This document shows positions 25,401-36,329 of a stretch of DNA of 64,000 nucleotides, piece by piece (positions within the stretch are counted from its first letter, which is position 1; every line of letters starts with the position of its first letter). The stretch comes from Phaffia rhodozyma (taxonomy: Eukaryota; Basidiomycota; Tremellomycetes; Cystofilobasidiales; Mrakiaceae), in contig JACGZH010000010.1 of NCBI GenBank assembly GCA_014706385.1, positions 992,001 through 1,056,000 of the forward strand, read 5' to 3'. A program made the position numbers and the translations under genes. Below the pieces are notes generated by a model. That model was given only the letters and a program-made list of their open reading frames with translations. It was not told the origin of the DNA and ran no database searches.

Positions 25401-25487
25401 AAGGCCATCAAACATACTCTTATGGAAGCACGATTGACAACGCTCATGAGAAAGGTCAAGGATAGTACCGCATACCGAGCAAAACAT
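22407..25487 (-). CDS. LIM-domain protein with extra Cys-pair motifs
   Basis: Zinc-binding scaffold, likely cytoskeletal or signalling. The first exon begins MFCSVCGTILDLSHERCQSC, two CxxC knuckles separated by 10 residues. Next comes a long Ser/Thr-rich stretch (25180-24960), then KCSVCKDLF before a Gly run. A LIM domain follows: CAPCYAKDYKKGDCTLC, IINDPSIRVGNSFWHERCFQ, GCAGKATLLNIHRHPTCEQC. After a further Ser-rich linker (24330-23650), a second half reads VCPGCAKSIGPMERGSVVGP and the RWHxxC and GCGRPLDSGAKV...WCRGC blocks, again with LIM-type spacing. A disordered, basic C-terminus ends GGMSILERAGVRRKV*. The exon chain has seven or more exons; inner borders are approximate. Possible homologues are fungal paxillin-like or Rho-regulating LIM proteins, but no RhoGAP or LD motifs are visible. 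Confidence 0.7.
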
Positions 25488-25740
25488 GATTGATCTCAGG
25501 CTGATGATCGTATCGGTGATGCAGGGAAGATGAGAGGTAAAGTAGGAGAAGTAAGACGGAAGAGTTCAATGAGAAATGTTAAATGAGGGAAAGTGAGGAC
25601 GCGTCGAAAGACGACAGGACGCGACGCGTTCAAGATGACGTAAGAAACACGTGCAGCTAGTTCTACTTCTCTCTCTCTCTGGTTTTGGGGGGGGAAAAAG
25701 AAAAAGGAGACCCCTCGATTTTGAACACCAACAATCAATC
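25488..25740. promoter_or_regulatory. Short divergent promoter region
   Basis: Only 253 bp separate the LIM-protein ATG (25487, minus) from the phosphatase ATG (25741, plus), so the two genes probably share a bidirectional promoter. It contains GACGCG/GCGACGCG copies around 25599-25630, a CT run at 25667-25680 and a G8 run followed by A/G-rich sequence (25687-25710) directly upstream of the phosphatase start. No TATA box is obvious. Confidence 0.5.
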
Positions 25741-27239
25741 ATGATCTCTGTTCCAGAACTCCTCGAAAGGTACAAGGACAGCCCGTTTGTCGTTCTGTCT
25801 GACTTTGATGGCACGATTTCTACAGAGTTAGTTCTCGTCCTCTGTGTGTGTTCCGAACACCAAGTCTGTGATCTCCGAGAAAAGCGCCCAAGGCTGATTA
25901 CTATTTAAGCAACTCAGAGACTCGAACGATCATGTTGTACGTCTTCATGCCTCTCGTCAGATGAGCCAACATAAGATGCGCTGAAACGTATATACGTACT
26001 CATACTACTTACAGATCGACAAATTTGGTATGGGCGAAGCCAAGAGACGAATTCTTTGGGACAAGGTCGTCACTGGTGACGACTGCTTCCGGGATGCCTT
26101 CCGAGTCTCTCTCCAGAGTGTCCGAGACAACTTGACGTTCCAAGAATGCGTTGACATTCTGTCAAAAGGTTGTCGTCATCCGTTCGCATCATGTTGATTT
26201 GTGTCCAGCAATCTGAGAGTCTGTGCTGACTGTACTTGAACGATTGAAAAACGCTGTACTCCAACGACTTCTTCAAATCTCGAATCAGAGATTAAGCTTG
26301 ACCCTGGCTTCTTGACGTTCTACGAATGGTGCAGAGCGCAGACTCCAGCCGTCCCGGTGATTGTGGTATCATCCGGTATGGAGCCTATCATTCGAGGAAT
26401 TTTCAGCAACCTTCTCGGAAAGTTAGTCTGCATCTCTCTCGCACAGATAATGGAATCTCCTGGATCGGCCGGGCGCTTAAACGATGCCTATTTGAGTGAC
26501 TATTCTCTATATACTAATACTGTTCAATGCCAAACCAACAGGAAAGAGGCCGACGAGATTGACATTGTTTCCAACGACGTCTCCCTTGGGTTTGTTCCGT
26601 TTTCTTTCTTTCTTAATCTTCTCGAATTGATACAGAAATGTGACCGAAGTCTGACCGACTGAGCTGTTTTCTTCGTCATCCTTTCTTCAAACACCAGATC
26701 CGGCCCACACGACTGGGAGATTGTGTACCGGCACCCGGAGAGTGGGTTCGGACATGACAAATCTCTGGCTATCTTGCCGTTCAAGGAGCTCCCCCATCGA
26801 CCTACTTTGTTCTTCTGCGGAGATGGGATCTCTGGTTCGTGTCCTTCTTTTGATCGTCAGTGCATCTGATTGTTTCTTTCCGAGATCTAACTTGCGGGCT
26901 TCGTCTTCCTCTCGTATATATGTGTGTGTCCCTGGGATGTAGATATGTCCGCCGCTCAGCATGCCGATTGCTTGTTTGTGAAGAACAAGGAAGGAAATGA
27001 CCTGGCGACGTACTGCACCAATCAAGGATTCCCCTTCAAAGTTCGTTTATCCTCTTTTCTCTCTTTCCCTTATTTAGCTCAGACCATCTGACCTTGATCT
27101 GTCCCTGCCAATAACGACACAATTTTCTTTCTCGTACTGAACGACAATACAGTTGTTCGATACGTTCGAGTATGTGTTGAAAGACGTCCAGGACGTGATC
27201 GGCGGAAGGAAGACCGCCGAGGAAGTGATGAAGTCGTAA
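25741..27239 (+). CDS. HAD-type phosphatase, Pyp1/PHOSPHO-like
   Basis: Small-molecule phosphatase of the haloacid dehalogenase superfamily, closest in pattern to yeast YNL010W/Pyp1 (polyol phosphatase) and animal PHOSPHO proteins. Exon 1 MISVPELLERYKDSPFVVLS ends with the catalytic DFDGTIST (motif I, Asp nucleophile). Mini-exon 25936-25959 gives DSNDHV, and the next exon IDKFGMGEAKRRILWDKVVT, matching the DSNDxxxDxFGMG block of the family. Motif II is VVSSGMEPIIRGIF, the lysine region follows in HPESGFGHDKSLAILPF, and motif III-IV is FFCGDGISDMSAAQHADCLF. The last exon ends KDVQDVIGGRKTAEEVMKS*. All four motifs are intact, so it should be active; the exact substrate is not shown. Confidence 0.88.
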
Positions 27240-27631
27240 AAGGCTTTTTCTTTGGGTTTTTTTTTTCACCACTCAAGATTGAAGCAAGCCGGGGGTTGAA
27301 CGTGCTGTTTCTTTGTTTGTTTATTTTCTCCTTTCTTTTTCTCCCTTTGCATGTTCTCATCTGTCCTAGACTTTCTGTCGAGTTTTCTCACGTTGGTTTC
27401 GGTTTCTCCTGACTAGATCTCTTCTCTTTCACATAAAATAAGGAAGATAAAGAAACAAAAAAAGAAAACAAAACAACAAATCCTTCCTTATATAGACTAT
27501 CCAAGATTTCATACGGAGCCATAGATGTTGATTAGATTTTCACTTGACACGTCGACGTGACCGATCGCTCAAAGATCGGACAGATAGAGAAAGAAGAAGA
27601 GAAGATGCAGGCATGATGGGAACAGGTCGTT
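27240..27631. other. Convergent 3' intergenic region
   Basis: About 390 bp between two convergent stops. T-rich on the plus strand after 27240, then A-rich (27430-27480). It should hold both 3' UTRs and polyadenylation signals. No gene seen. Confidence 0.5.
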
Positions 27632-29936
27632 CTAGTTATCGGCCAACGAGATGACGACCTTTCCGTCGTTATCTCCTTTGAGCATATCAACGATCGCCTG
27701 TTAGTCGTTTTCAACCCGAAGGGTGTAAAGGTCACAAGTCAACGATCAGCAATGGATGACATAGAAGGGGAACAAAAAAGGGGGATCGAATACATCATAT
27801 GAGAAAGCAAGAGGCGGGTTAAAGAGGAAAGAGGGATTTACTAACCTGAGGAACGGTCTTCAGACCTTTGTACACGTCCTCCTCGAACTTGATCTCCCCG
27901 GTAGCCAACGTCTTGGGGACGTTCTCGTAGAACTCTTTGACGTAAGCTGCTTCGTGGGAGCTGACGATGAAACCGTTGACGGAGAGTTCCTGACTGACGA
28001 TCCTCATGATGTTCTTGAACACGTACGTCGAGCTCGAGTCTGTGGTTGTTTCATAGTCAGAGGAGTAGCCGGTCACACGAGGAGAGACAGAGAAAGAGCA
28101 CATGTCAGAATATAAGGGGGTAAAAAAACAAAAGCAAGAAAAGAAAGAGAGGTTGAAATTCAATGAAGAAAACAAAAACGTACTGTATCCGGAGATCATA
28201 CCACACTCGATAGCTCGACCACCTTTGTTCATCGCTCCTAGAGCACTGTATTGATGGTCAAGCCAAAATGGAAGAGGACAAAAGAATGTCAGCTCATGTA
28301 TCATCGAGAGAAGAAGAAGAAGAAGAAGAAGAAAAAAAAGAAGCTCAAAGAGAAACACAACAAGGAAAAAAAAAGGGAAATCGAGTGGACTAACGCATCA
28401 AAGACCTCTCCACCGACGGCGTCCCAGTAGATATCGATCGGTCCAAACTTCTGAAGCTGCTCGACCGTGCTCTCGGTCTTGTCTGCATGTTCCGGCCCGG
28501 GCATGATCCGTCCGAACGAGTGTCAAATGAATTCTTCTGTGAGACCATGAAACGACGGCGAAAGACAGAAAGGAAAAGAAGGCGGCAAAGGGAAGACGTA
28601 TATGTGTCTATCCATACACGCAAGAGAACGAGGACGAACAGTTGAAAGCGGTCACCCCGAGCTCCTTCCTCAACCACTCGACCTTCTTATCCGATCCGGC
28701 CGAGGCAAGAACGTCCAGGCCTTCTCTCTTTGCGATCTGGCAGACGAGCTGTCCGACCGGTCCGTAGGCGGAGGTCACAAAGATCTTTTCGCCCTTCTTG
28801 GCCTTGGAGTAGGCCTTCATTCCGTACACCGCGGTCTTACCAGGCATACCGGCTGCTCCCACCCAGGCGGTCTGGGTTGCAAGGAAGAGGGAGAGAGACG
28901 GTCGAAAGCACCAAGTCAGCCTTCCGGAACCACACTCGCGACACTGTAGAAAGCAGGTAAGAACAGAAACGGAGGGACATACCACAGGGATATCCTCATC
29001 CCCTATGGTCTTGTAAGCAGGCGGGGAGCCAGCTTTTGAATCCGTTTGAAACGTACGCCGAAAGGAGAAGAAAAGATTGGGTTGGGTTGGTTCAAATCGT
29101 GTCAAGGGAAAAGTAGCGAGAGAAGGAGATGGAGTGAAAGCACATACGGGAAGCAGTGATGATGTTGTAGCTCTGGAACTGGAAGAATCCATAGAGCTTC
29201 TGTCCGGGGTTGTAGGCCGAGTTGTTTGATCTGACGACTTCAGCCACTCCGAAGTTTGTCAAAGGTTTACCCAACTCGAAGCTGTGTTTTCAAAAGGAGG
29301 AAAACAGAGCGCGAGAGAACGAGTGATGATGGCGATGACGATAACGAGGATGACGAGGAGGATGACAAAGATAACAGCATCGTTAGTCTCATCGTGCAAA
29401 CGATAAGAAAGAATGAGCAGAAAACATGGACTTGCGCAGGGGTATAAGACTTGATGGAAGCATCCCTCATCCTTCCTCTCATGTAAGGATCACAAGACAA
29501 GACCAGCAGCTTGACGATGGCCTGTCCGTCTTCGAGAGACACGTTCTCGATGTCGATCTGTTCGGTTTCGTCGTACACCACATCTTCCTGTAAGATTGGC
29601 GCAAAGAAGAGGGTCCCCACAGAAGAAGAAAAGAGAAGAAGACGAAAGCCGACGACAAGAAAGTCAGTTTAGCAACTTTCCCATCCCCCCCTCCTTGATC
29701 ATGAAAAGCTGGAACTATGACCAAGAACAAAGGACGAGAAGGACGTACTCCAGGAACAGGGCATCCCTTGGGGACGGATGCGAAACTACAGAGTCCCGTG
29801 GCAAGTTGATCAGAACAAACATATAATCAGTCCAGAAAAGTGTCGGTAAACAAATAAAGATCCAATCGTATGTATTGCACAACATAGTTTGAACACTGAG
29901 AACGCACATGACTCTTGGGTTGGCGATAGCGGGCAT
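27632..29936 (-). CDS. Zinc-independent MDR oxidoreductase (YML131W / LTB4 dehydrogenase type)
   Basis: NADPH-dependent reductase of the medium-chain dehydrogenase superfamily, probably reducing alpha,beta-unsaturated carbonyls; cytosolic. Exons read MPAIANPRVMFASVPKGCPV, EDVVYDETEQIDIENVSLED, LLVLSCDPYMRGRMRD (the typical N-terminal catalytic-fold block lacking the zinc ligands of ADHs), ELGKPLTNFGVAEVVRSNNS, TAWVGAAGMPGKTAVYG, FVTSAYGPVGQLVCQIAKRE (nucleotide-binding Gly motif), YWDAVGGEVFDAALGAMNKG, RAIECGMISGYNS, then KFEEDVYKGLKTVPQAIVDM and a C-terminus VVISLADN*. The length is about 350 residues, normal. One 3' exon is only the small block after VPQ. Eight or more exons; all borders obey GT-AG. 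Confidence 0.87.
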
Positions 29937-31210
29937 GATGGAGTGGGGGGTTAAAGGTGGGATTCAAAGAAAAGGCGCAAGGAAGAGATCGATCAAGAAA
30001 GATACGTTGGGCGTACGAAAGAGCATCGGACGACTTGGTTTTTTTTAATAGGCTGATGTATTTTCATTGTGGTCGATCTTTTTTCTGACTTACTGATCCA
30101 AAAATCACCGGTAAGGAAATCGCCGGACATACGTCGGTTTCTGACGGCCGTTCCGGGTTCGGCGTTCGTCATAAGCGGCATAGGGTTACGCCTTACGCTG
30201 ATGAACCCTCCAGATGTAGGGCGCGGGGATCGGAGTATGACAAAGGTAAAGTACGCTTGGGATTATGAAGCGGCGCTTGGAGTCGGCGACTATGAGCTTG
30301 AAATCGAGACGATGACTAAAGTAGGCCAGACTATCGATAAGAGAAACTTCGAGAAGAAGGTTTCAACTCGAGGAATCCTCACGTCTAAGCAGGCGCGAGA
30401 GCGTTTCCCTTCGTGTCGGGGGACCCGTCACACATCTGGCCTTGCCATTCGGCGGTCTCGTTGTTCATCATGCCTTTCCATTTTGTTAGGCTCCTGCTCT
30501 TTATTCGGTGTTTCTCTTGGTTAGTGTCACGCCTAGTGATCTGTTGTTTGACAATCTTCTGCTTGATAATCATTCTGCTTAGCGACCTCTTGCTTCTTGA
30601 TCATCATTCTGGTCGATAATCCCGTCGTTTTGGTAATCGAGTGGCAACCAGAGCATCCCTCGTTGACTGCAGTAACAACTCGTAACCTGCGTAACCCCGG
30701 CCTCTAAGAGTCGCTCAGACTTCAAAAGACGTGATACGCAATCCGTTTTCCTAGCCACTTGATTCGTTAACCCCCATTGAACAGTGCATTCGATCAGTCT
30801 TTCAGAGGGCATCGCACGTGCCAGTTGTTCATGGAGAATCACATTGTCCATCATGAAAAAGAAAAAAAAGGGAAAAAGATATGTAGATGTATGTATGAGA
30901 GAAAAAAGAAAGGCAAACAGACAAGAGCTATAGGAAGAAACAACGGATGCAACCGGTTAAAGTCCGAGACGGTTTGACGAAATGAAAAGGAGAAAAAAGT
31001 ACGAGAAGAGAACGAACCAATGGTGTATAAGTAATAAGGGATGGATGAAGAAGAGATGATTAAAGAGGGGAGGTTGGAAAACAGACACGAACGAGGGTAG
31101 AAAGGAAATAAAAAGGTAAGTGGCAGGGGAGCGTTGATTATCTATCGCCCGATCCAGCCTCGAACGATTATGCTGACTGGACGGTCAAACGGTGAAACCA
31201 TGACCGGTCC
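29937..31210. other. Intergenic, no supported gene
   Basis: About 1.27 kb between the MDR oxidoreductase start and the GPI-protein stop, both minus. Open frames exist (30069-30524 plus, 30579-30854 minus) but show no family signature. Around 30540-30630 a loosely repeated GATAATCATTCTG/GATCATCATTCTGG pattern is visible. The oxidoreductase promoter should be at the left end. Confidence 0.4.
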
Positions 31211-32746
31211 TTAGAAGGCGGCGAGGAGGAGGGATCCAGCGGCGATAACACCGAGGGCTCCGACGGGGGCGGCAACGTTCCTGAAAGCGTTGGAAACGGC
31301 GGAGGAGGCGGCAGCAGCGGCAGAGGAGGCGGCGCTAGCAGCGACCGAGGCGGAGGTGGAAGCCGAGGCGGAAACGGCAGCGGAGGCTAGAGAACGAGTT
31401 GAGATGATCTGGTATCAGTGAGGAGAAACAAGATGACTTGGGAGATTGTATGTAGGGTAGGAACATGACATACACTTGCTAGCAGCAGAAGCGGAGGAAG
31501 AGGCAACGACGGAGGACGACTTGGCTGTATGGTTTGTCAAACAAGAGTCAGCTACGAGTTCGGGTGTTTACTTTGAAAAGGAAAAGGACAGAAGACCATG
31601 GACGAACAGGCAGCGACGATGGAAGACGAAGCGGCGCTGGAAGAAGCAGAGATCGACGAAGCAGCGGACGAGGCGGCCGAAGTGGCAGAGGAGGCGGCCG
31701 AAGAGACAGAGGCGGCGACGGCGGCTGTGACGAAAGGACGAAAGCAAGTGAGTGTTCTGGCTAGGGAGTTGAAAGCGATCAAACGAAAGGAAAGGAAAAG
31801 AAGAGAAAAACAAGACATACAAGAGACGGTACCAGAGACCGAAGAGGCGGTGGCGGCAACGGAGGAAGCAGACTGGGCGGCGGAAGAGGCCGAGCCGCAG
31901 GTGGTAGCTCCGGTGGGGTTAGCGGCGACGGTAACGGCCTGGGCAAAGTTGGTGGCTCCGGTGGAGTCCTTGATGGCGACGGTGACGGAAGTGGCGGCAG
32001 CGATGTCGACGATCCAGGTGTACGAGGTGGCAGAGGAGGCCGAGAGAAGGGTCTCGAGCTGATGAAAAGATGAGGAAGCGGGAGCGGGTGAATATGGGAA
32101 GAATCGGTAGTACAAAATTGGATTTTGGACTTACGACAGCCGAGGTAGATCCACCCTGGTTGATGGTGAGGTAGTATGGCGCGGTTCCTCCGGTCCACGA
32201 CTAAAGGAAATGGAGAAAGACAAAAAGGGGAGATGGGCGTGAGAAACAGATCGAGAAGAAGAGGAAGAGGAAAAAGAACAAGAGGTCTGATAAAGTGAAA
32301 ACAAAGATTGACGCGTCCATCTGGTCTGCTCCGGTACCACCAATTTTTTGGTGGTAAATCGGACGACAAAGTGGTGGCAATCGCCGAGATGGGGAGGAAC
32401 AACAAAGGAAAAAAAAAAGGATAAACAAAGACATCGAACTTACAAGGAGGGAGGGCTGGCAGAAGGTCAAACCAAAAGGAGTGTTGACTGGAGAGATGGA
32501 GGCAAGACGTTAATCGTGTGGTCAAGTTAGTTCTTGTCGTTAGCATGAACGGAGAGACGACAGAAGGATAGAAGACGGAGGAAAAAAAGAAAAAAAAAAG
32601 AGAAAAAGGTGTGATGGGGACTGCGTTTTTTTCTCCAGAAAGAAAAGAAAAAAGCAATACACGACGAGAAACTTACCAGTAAGTGCGGTCTGGGCGACGG
32701 CCGAGACGGCGGCGAGAGCGGAAACGAGAAGAGTGGAAGCGAACAT
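31211..32746 (-). CDS. Secreted Ser/Ala-rich GPI-type surface protein (paralogue A)
   Basis: Probably a cell-wall or plasma-membrane-anchored protein. Signal peptide MFASTLLVSALAAVSAVAQT; then, after introns, VNTPFGLTFCQPSLL, SWTGGTAPYYLTINQGG and a beta-rich domain (LETLLSASSATSYTWIVDIA, VTVAIKDSTGATNFAQAVTV, ending in one more Cys near residue 105). The rest is a long Ala/Ser linker (repeats of SSAA/SAAS) and a hydrophobic end GALGVIAAGSLLLAAF*, typical of a GPI-attachment signal. The N-terminal domain resembles the small Ig-like extracellular module common in basidiomycete Ser-rich GPI proteins (Kre9/Knh-like N-termini). A second copy of this gene type lies at 52664-53980, with an intron at the same place before the SW codons. 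Confidence 0.75.
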
Positions 32747-33483
32747 TGCTTTAAAGTGAGTTGAGAAGGGAGGTGTTGGTGAGAAAGTTTTTTTTAATCT
32801 GTCAAGTGAGAGTGAGAGAAGTGGTTGAGTGAAGGAAAGAAGGAAGGAGAAAGAAAAAGGAACGGGAAGTTGAAGAAGGAAGAATCGACGAAGGGCGCGA
32901 AAGAAAAAGCAGGCGGGAGGTCGAAATTGAAAAGAGAAAAGAGAGAGAGCGAGAGAGAGAGAAAAACAAGAAGATTTCGTATTTATTCTCTTGTGGGGGA
33001 CTGGGAAGGCGCGCACAGAGGCCGGCAGGGCCGTGCACAGGAACAGGCACCATGACGCAGGAACGAAACAGGACCTAGCATGTCCCAACAGGCACACGTA
33101 CACACCTCCCACGGCCGTTGACTCTGGTCGGTTGCGCGACTTTCCGCTTGGGCACGTCGACATCGATTGGGGTGCGGCAAACTAGCCGCGCAGTCGGACG
33201 GTTCTTTTTCTCTCTCTGCTTTTTCGCCTAGACTGCCAGTTTTTACTACGCCCGCGCTCGGATCTGACGTTCACTTTTAGCCTTTCCGCAGCAGTCGGTC
33301 TGTCACCCAGGATGAGGAAAATAACCTTGTTTTTGAATAGATCGTTGTCTCTCGCCGACACGTTTGGTTCGGTTGTGGGTGTATGGTCCGGATGTTCTGC
33401 GTGTGTGTGCGTTGTCGTTTATGTATTCTTATACTTTATGCCCGTGCCCGTGTCGGTGTCTGTGCTATGTCTGGTCTTGTGCC

Positions 33484-33497
33484 TGTGTGTGTGTGTG

Positions 33498-33529
<32 letters not shown>
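33484..33529. repeat. TG dinucleotide microsatellite
   Basis: Nearly perfect (TG)n interrupted by two GCC steps, upstream of the mucin-like gene. The antisense reads as (CA)n. Confidence 0.95.
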
Positions 33530-33530
<1 letters not shown>

Positions 33531-33867
33531 CCTGAACTGTGGGATGTCACTCTGGGTTCTCTCTCTCTCTCCCTCGCCTCCCTCTCTCCTAGTGCTTGCG
33601 TCGCCTTGCCTCGGCTCTTTCCCTTCCCTGGCTGTTCGCTCTGTTCTCTCTGTGGCCTCTCTCTGTAGTCTCTCTGTAGTCACTTTGTAGTCTCTTTGTA
33701 GTCACTCTCTATTGCCTTTCTCTAGTCGCTCTGTCTCTTCCCTCTATTGCCTCTGTTGCCTTCGCTTCCCTCCCTCTTTCCTCCCCTCCTGCTCTCGTGC
33801 CTCTCTCTCTCTGAGGTGTCTGTCTTCCCCCCCCCCAAAGCTGGGTGACTAACCGGCTCTTTCCCTT

Positions 33868-33883
33868 CCCCCCCCCCCCCCCC
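33868..33883. repeat. C16 homopolymer
   Basis: Run of 16 C about 90 bp upstream of the mucin-like start, with a shorter C9 run at about 33829-33837. Length may be uncertain in the assembly. Confidence 0.9.
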
Positions 33884-33971
33884 TCCTTCCATCTTGCTTG
33901 CCTTGCTTCTTCCTCATCACTCTGCTTCCCCCCCCTTGTTTCTCTGCTTCCCCTCCCACTTCACACCACCC

Positions 33972-36292
33972 ATGCGGCCTTGCTACTCGGTCCTCACTCC
34001 CCTTGTCCTCCCTCTCCTCCCTCTCCTCTCACTTTTACTCCCCCTCCTCCCATCCGCTCTCGCCCGTCCGATCGAGTTTGACGGACCAGAGTTCAAACCA
34101 GGTGGCCGCCTGGTCGACCTGCTCAACATCCAGGTCAACGTGTGGAAGCGACAAGACCCAACAAACCAGACGATCTCTTCCAGTGAGTTTACCGTTTGTT
34201 TGTTTGTTTGTTTGTTTGTTTGTTTGTTTGTTCTCTCTTGGTCTTTCTTGTTCTTTCTCACCTTCTCCTTGCGTTTCTTCTTGCGCTTCTTCTTGCGCTT
34301 CTTCTTGCGCTTCTTCTTGCGCTTCTTCTTGCGCTTCTTCTTGCGCTTCTTCTTGCGCTTCTTCTTGCGCTTCTTCTTGCGCTTCTTCTTGCGCTTCTTC
34401 TTGCGCTTCTTCTTGCGCTTCTTCTTGCGCTTCTTCCCCATTCCCCTCCGTTCCCCTCCCGACCCAGCCTCCAGCCAAACAGTCATAGTCTCCTCCTCAA
34501 TCCCCGCAACCTCGACCGACACACTCTCTGTCCTACCGGTCACCACAACCTTCCAGTCTTCCTCCGCCATCACCTCTGTCGACTCTTCTTCTTCCTCTAC
34601 GCCCGAGTCAACCCCGATATCCACCTCAATCTCAGCCTCAACCTCGACCACAATCGCTGATACAACCACCCTCACAGTTGAACCCTCTTCGGCGTCTTTG
34701 GCATCATCGGCCACCTCTACTCTAGCCCCAGTGTCTTCCTCACCCTCACCCTCGCCCACGACCTCCTTGGCAATCTCACCTACGTCCTCTGCGCCGCCGC
34801 AATCTACCATAACCCCATCTAGCACATCGGCTTCTCTCGATACCTCCGTATCTCTCACTTCCTCCCCCTCCTCCTCCTCGTCCCCTTCCCCTTCCTCCTC
34901 CGGCTCCACATCTGCGCTCGTATCGTCTTCTTCTTCCTCTTCCTCCCCCTCCCCCTCAGCCACAGTCGAATCAACCGTAGCCGTCTCGTCAACGCCGTAA
35001 GTCAAAGACCCATCGCTCTCTTGACCAGAACGAGATTGTCTTCATGTGTCGTCTCTGCCGTCATTGGACTCATGGTCACACCTCGTTTCGTCCTTCTCTT
35101 CCTCTCTCTTCCTCTCAACCATCCTTCTTCCTGCAATCTCGTTGCCAGAATCCCGTCTGACTCTACTGTTCCCTCCTCCTCGTCCTCGACTGCATCGGTG
35201 TCCCCGACGTCTTCCGCGCTCTCTTCACCTACCACCGAATCTTCGGTAACGTCCGTCCCGACAACGATCATCTCCTCGATCGGATCATTGTCCTCGACCA
35301 TCGTCATCGTCCTCACTCCCTCGGCCTCCTCGTAAGTACACCGTTCACCGTTTTCTCCCTACTCTTGACCTTCCCTTCCTTCCCCCCCCCTCTCCATGAC
35401 CCTCAAAAGTTGTTCCGCGTCTCTGAGGAAAGAAAGAGCTCGAAAGACTCATGACAACCTTGTTACTGTGTTGCTTTTTGTCTGGGGTGGGGGCGAGGAC
35501 CGGTTGACTCGATAGTTCTCCTTCTGACGGCCTGTCTTCTACCTCTACACTCTTCTCTTCTCCTTCGTCAACATTGACCACACCCTCTCCGACGGTGTCG
35601 CTGTCGCCGTCGCCGTCTCTGTCTTTATCTCCCTCTACGACCCTCTCTACGACGATATCGGCCTCTACATCCGTCTCGGTGTCTGCTCTCTCCCCAACGT
35701 CTACCTCTGCTTCTTCTCCTGTAACGGCATCTATCTCTCCTTCCTCAACATTGTCGGCATCATCTGTCGCTGGGTCTTTCACCGGATCCCTATCAACCAC
35801 ATCATCTGCCTCTGTCTCTGGCACGGCTCTTCTCACCGTTTCTGGCGCCAACTCCGGCTCTGTGACGATCACGGTCCCTACCACCACTGCCTCCGCTATC
35901 CCCCTCTCTGCTTCCGTCTCAACCTCTACTCCCGCTTCTACGCCTGCTTCTACTTCAACTCTTACCTCTATCTCTAACTCCGGCTCTATCTCTACTTCTA
36001 TCTCTGGCTCCATCTCTGCTCTCATCTCTTTGTCCGTGATCCAACCCTCGGCTGTGGCCTCGCCCATCCTGACATCCTCCGGTTCTGTTGGACCTGACTC
36101 GTCCGGGATCTCGACGTCGGATGTGTCTACCAGGTCTAGCACATCGTCTTTGATCACCTCGGCCATTGTGACATCTGTTTCCGCTTCCGGTTCTCTTATG
36201 TCAGTCTCTCTTGCTCTTATCATTCCGTTCCGTACGACCATCTTGGAAAGTTCTCCAGTTTTTGACAACCAAATTGAGGGGTCTTTCTTTTT

Positions 36293-36329
<37 letters not shown>

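Larger units (their letters stand above)
32747..33971. promoter_or_regulatory. Divergent intergenic region, strongly skewed composition
   Basis: 1.2 kb between the divergent starts of two surface-protein genes. The left half is A/G-rich on the plus strand, the right half (33190-33970) C/T-rich, so each gene has a pyrimidine-rich leader on its own sense strand. The right half holds a TG microsatellite (33484-33529), repeated CTCTNTGTAGTC units (33655-33730) and C runs of 9 and 16. Both promoters must lie here. Long open frames are low-complexity artefacts. Confidence 0.5.

Noticed and set aside
30069..30524. 151-codon plus-strand open frame
   Set aside because: No recognisable domain, no intron pattern like neighbouring genes; kept only as unexplained sequence.
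34269..34436. Repeat array considered as CRISPR
   Set aside because: 12-bp perfect head-to-tail units with no spacers; a minisatellite. The same applies to 50433-50549.
33983..35005. Long minus-strand open frame, Glu/Val- and Lys-rich
   Set aside because: It is the antisense of the Ser/Thr-rich exon and of the 12-bp repeat; the repeated KKKR composition comes from the minisatellite.
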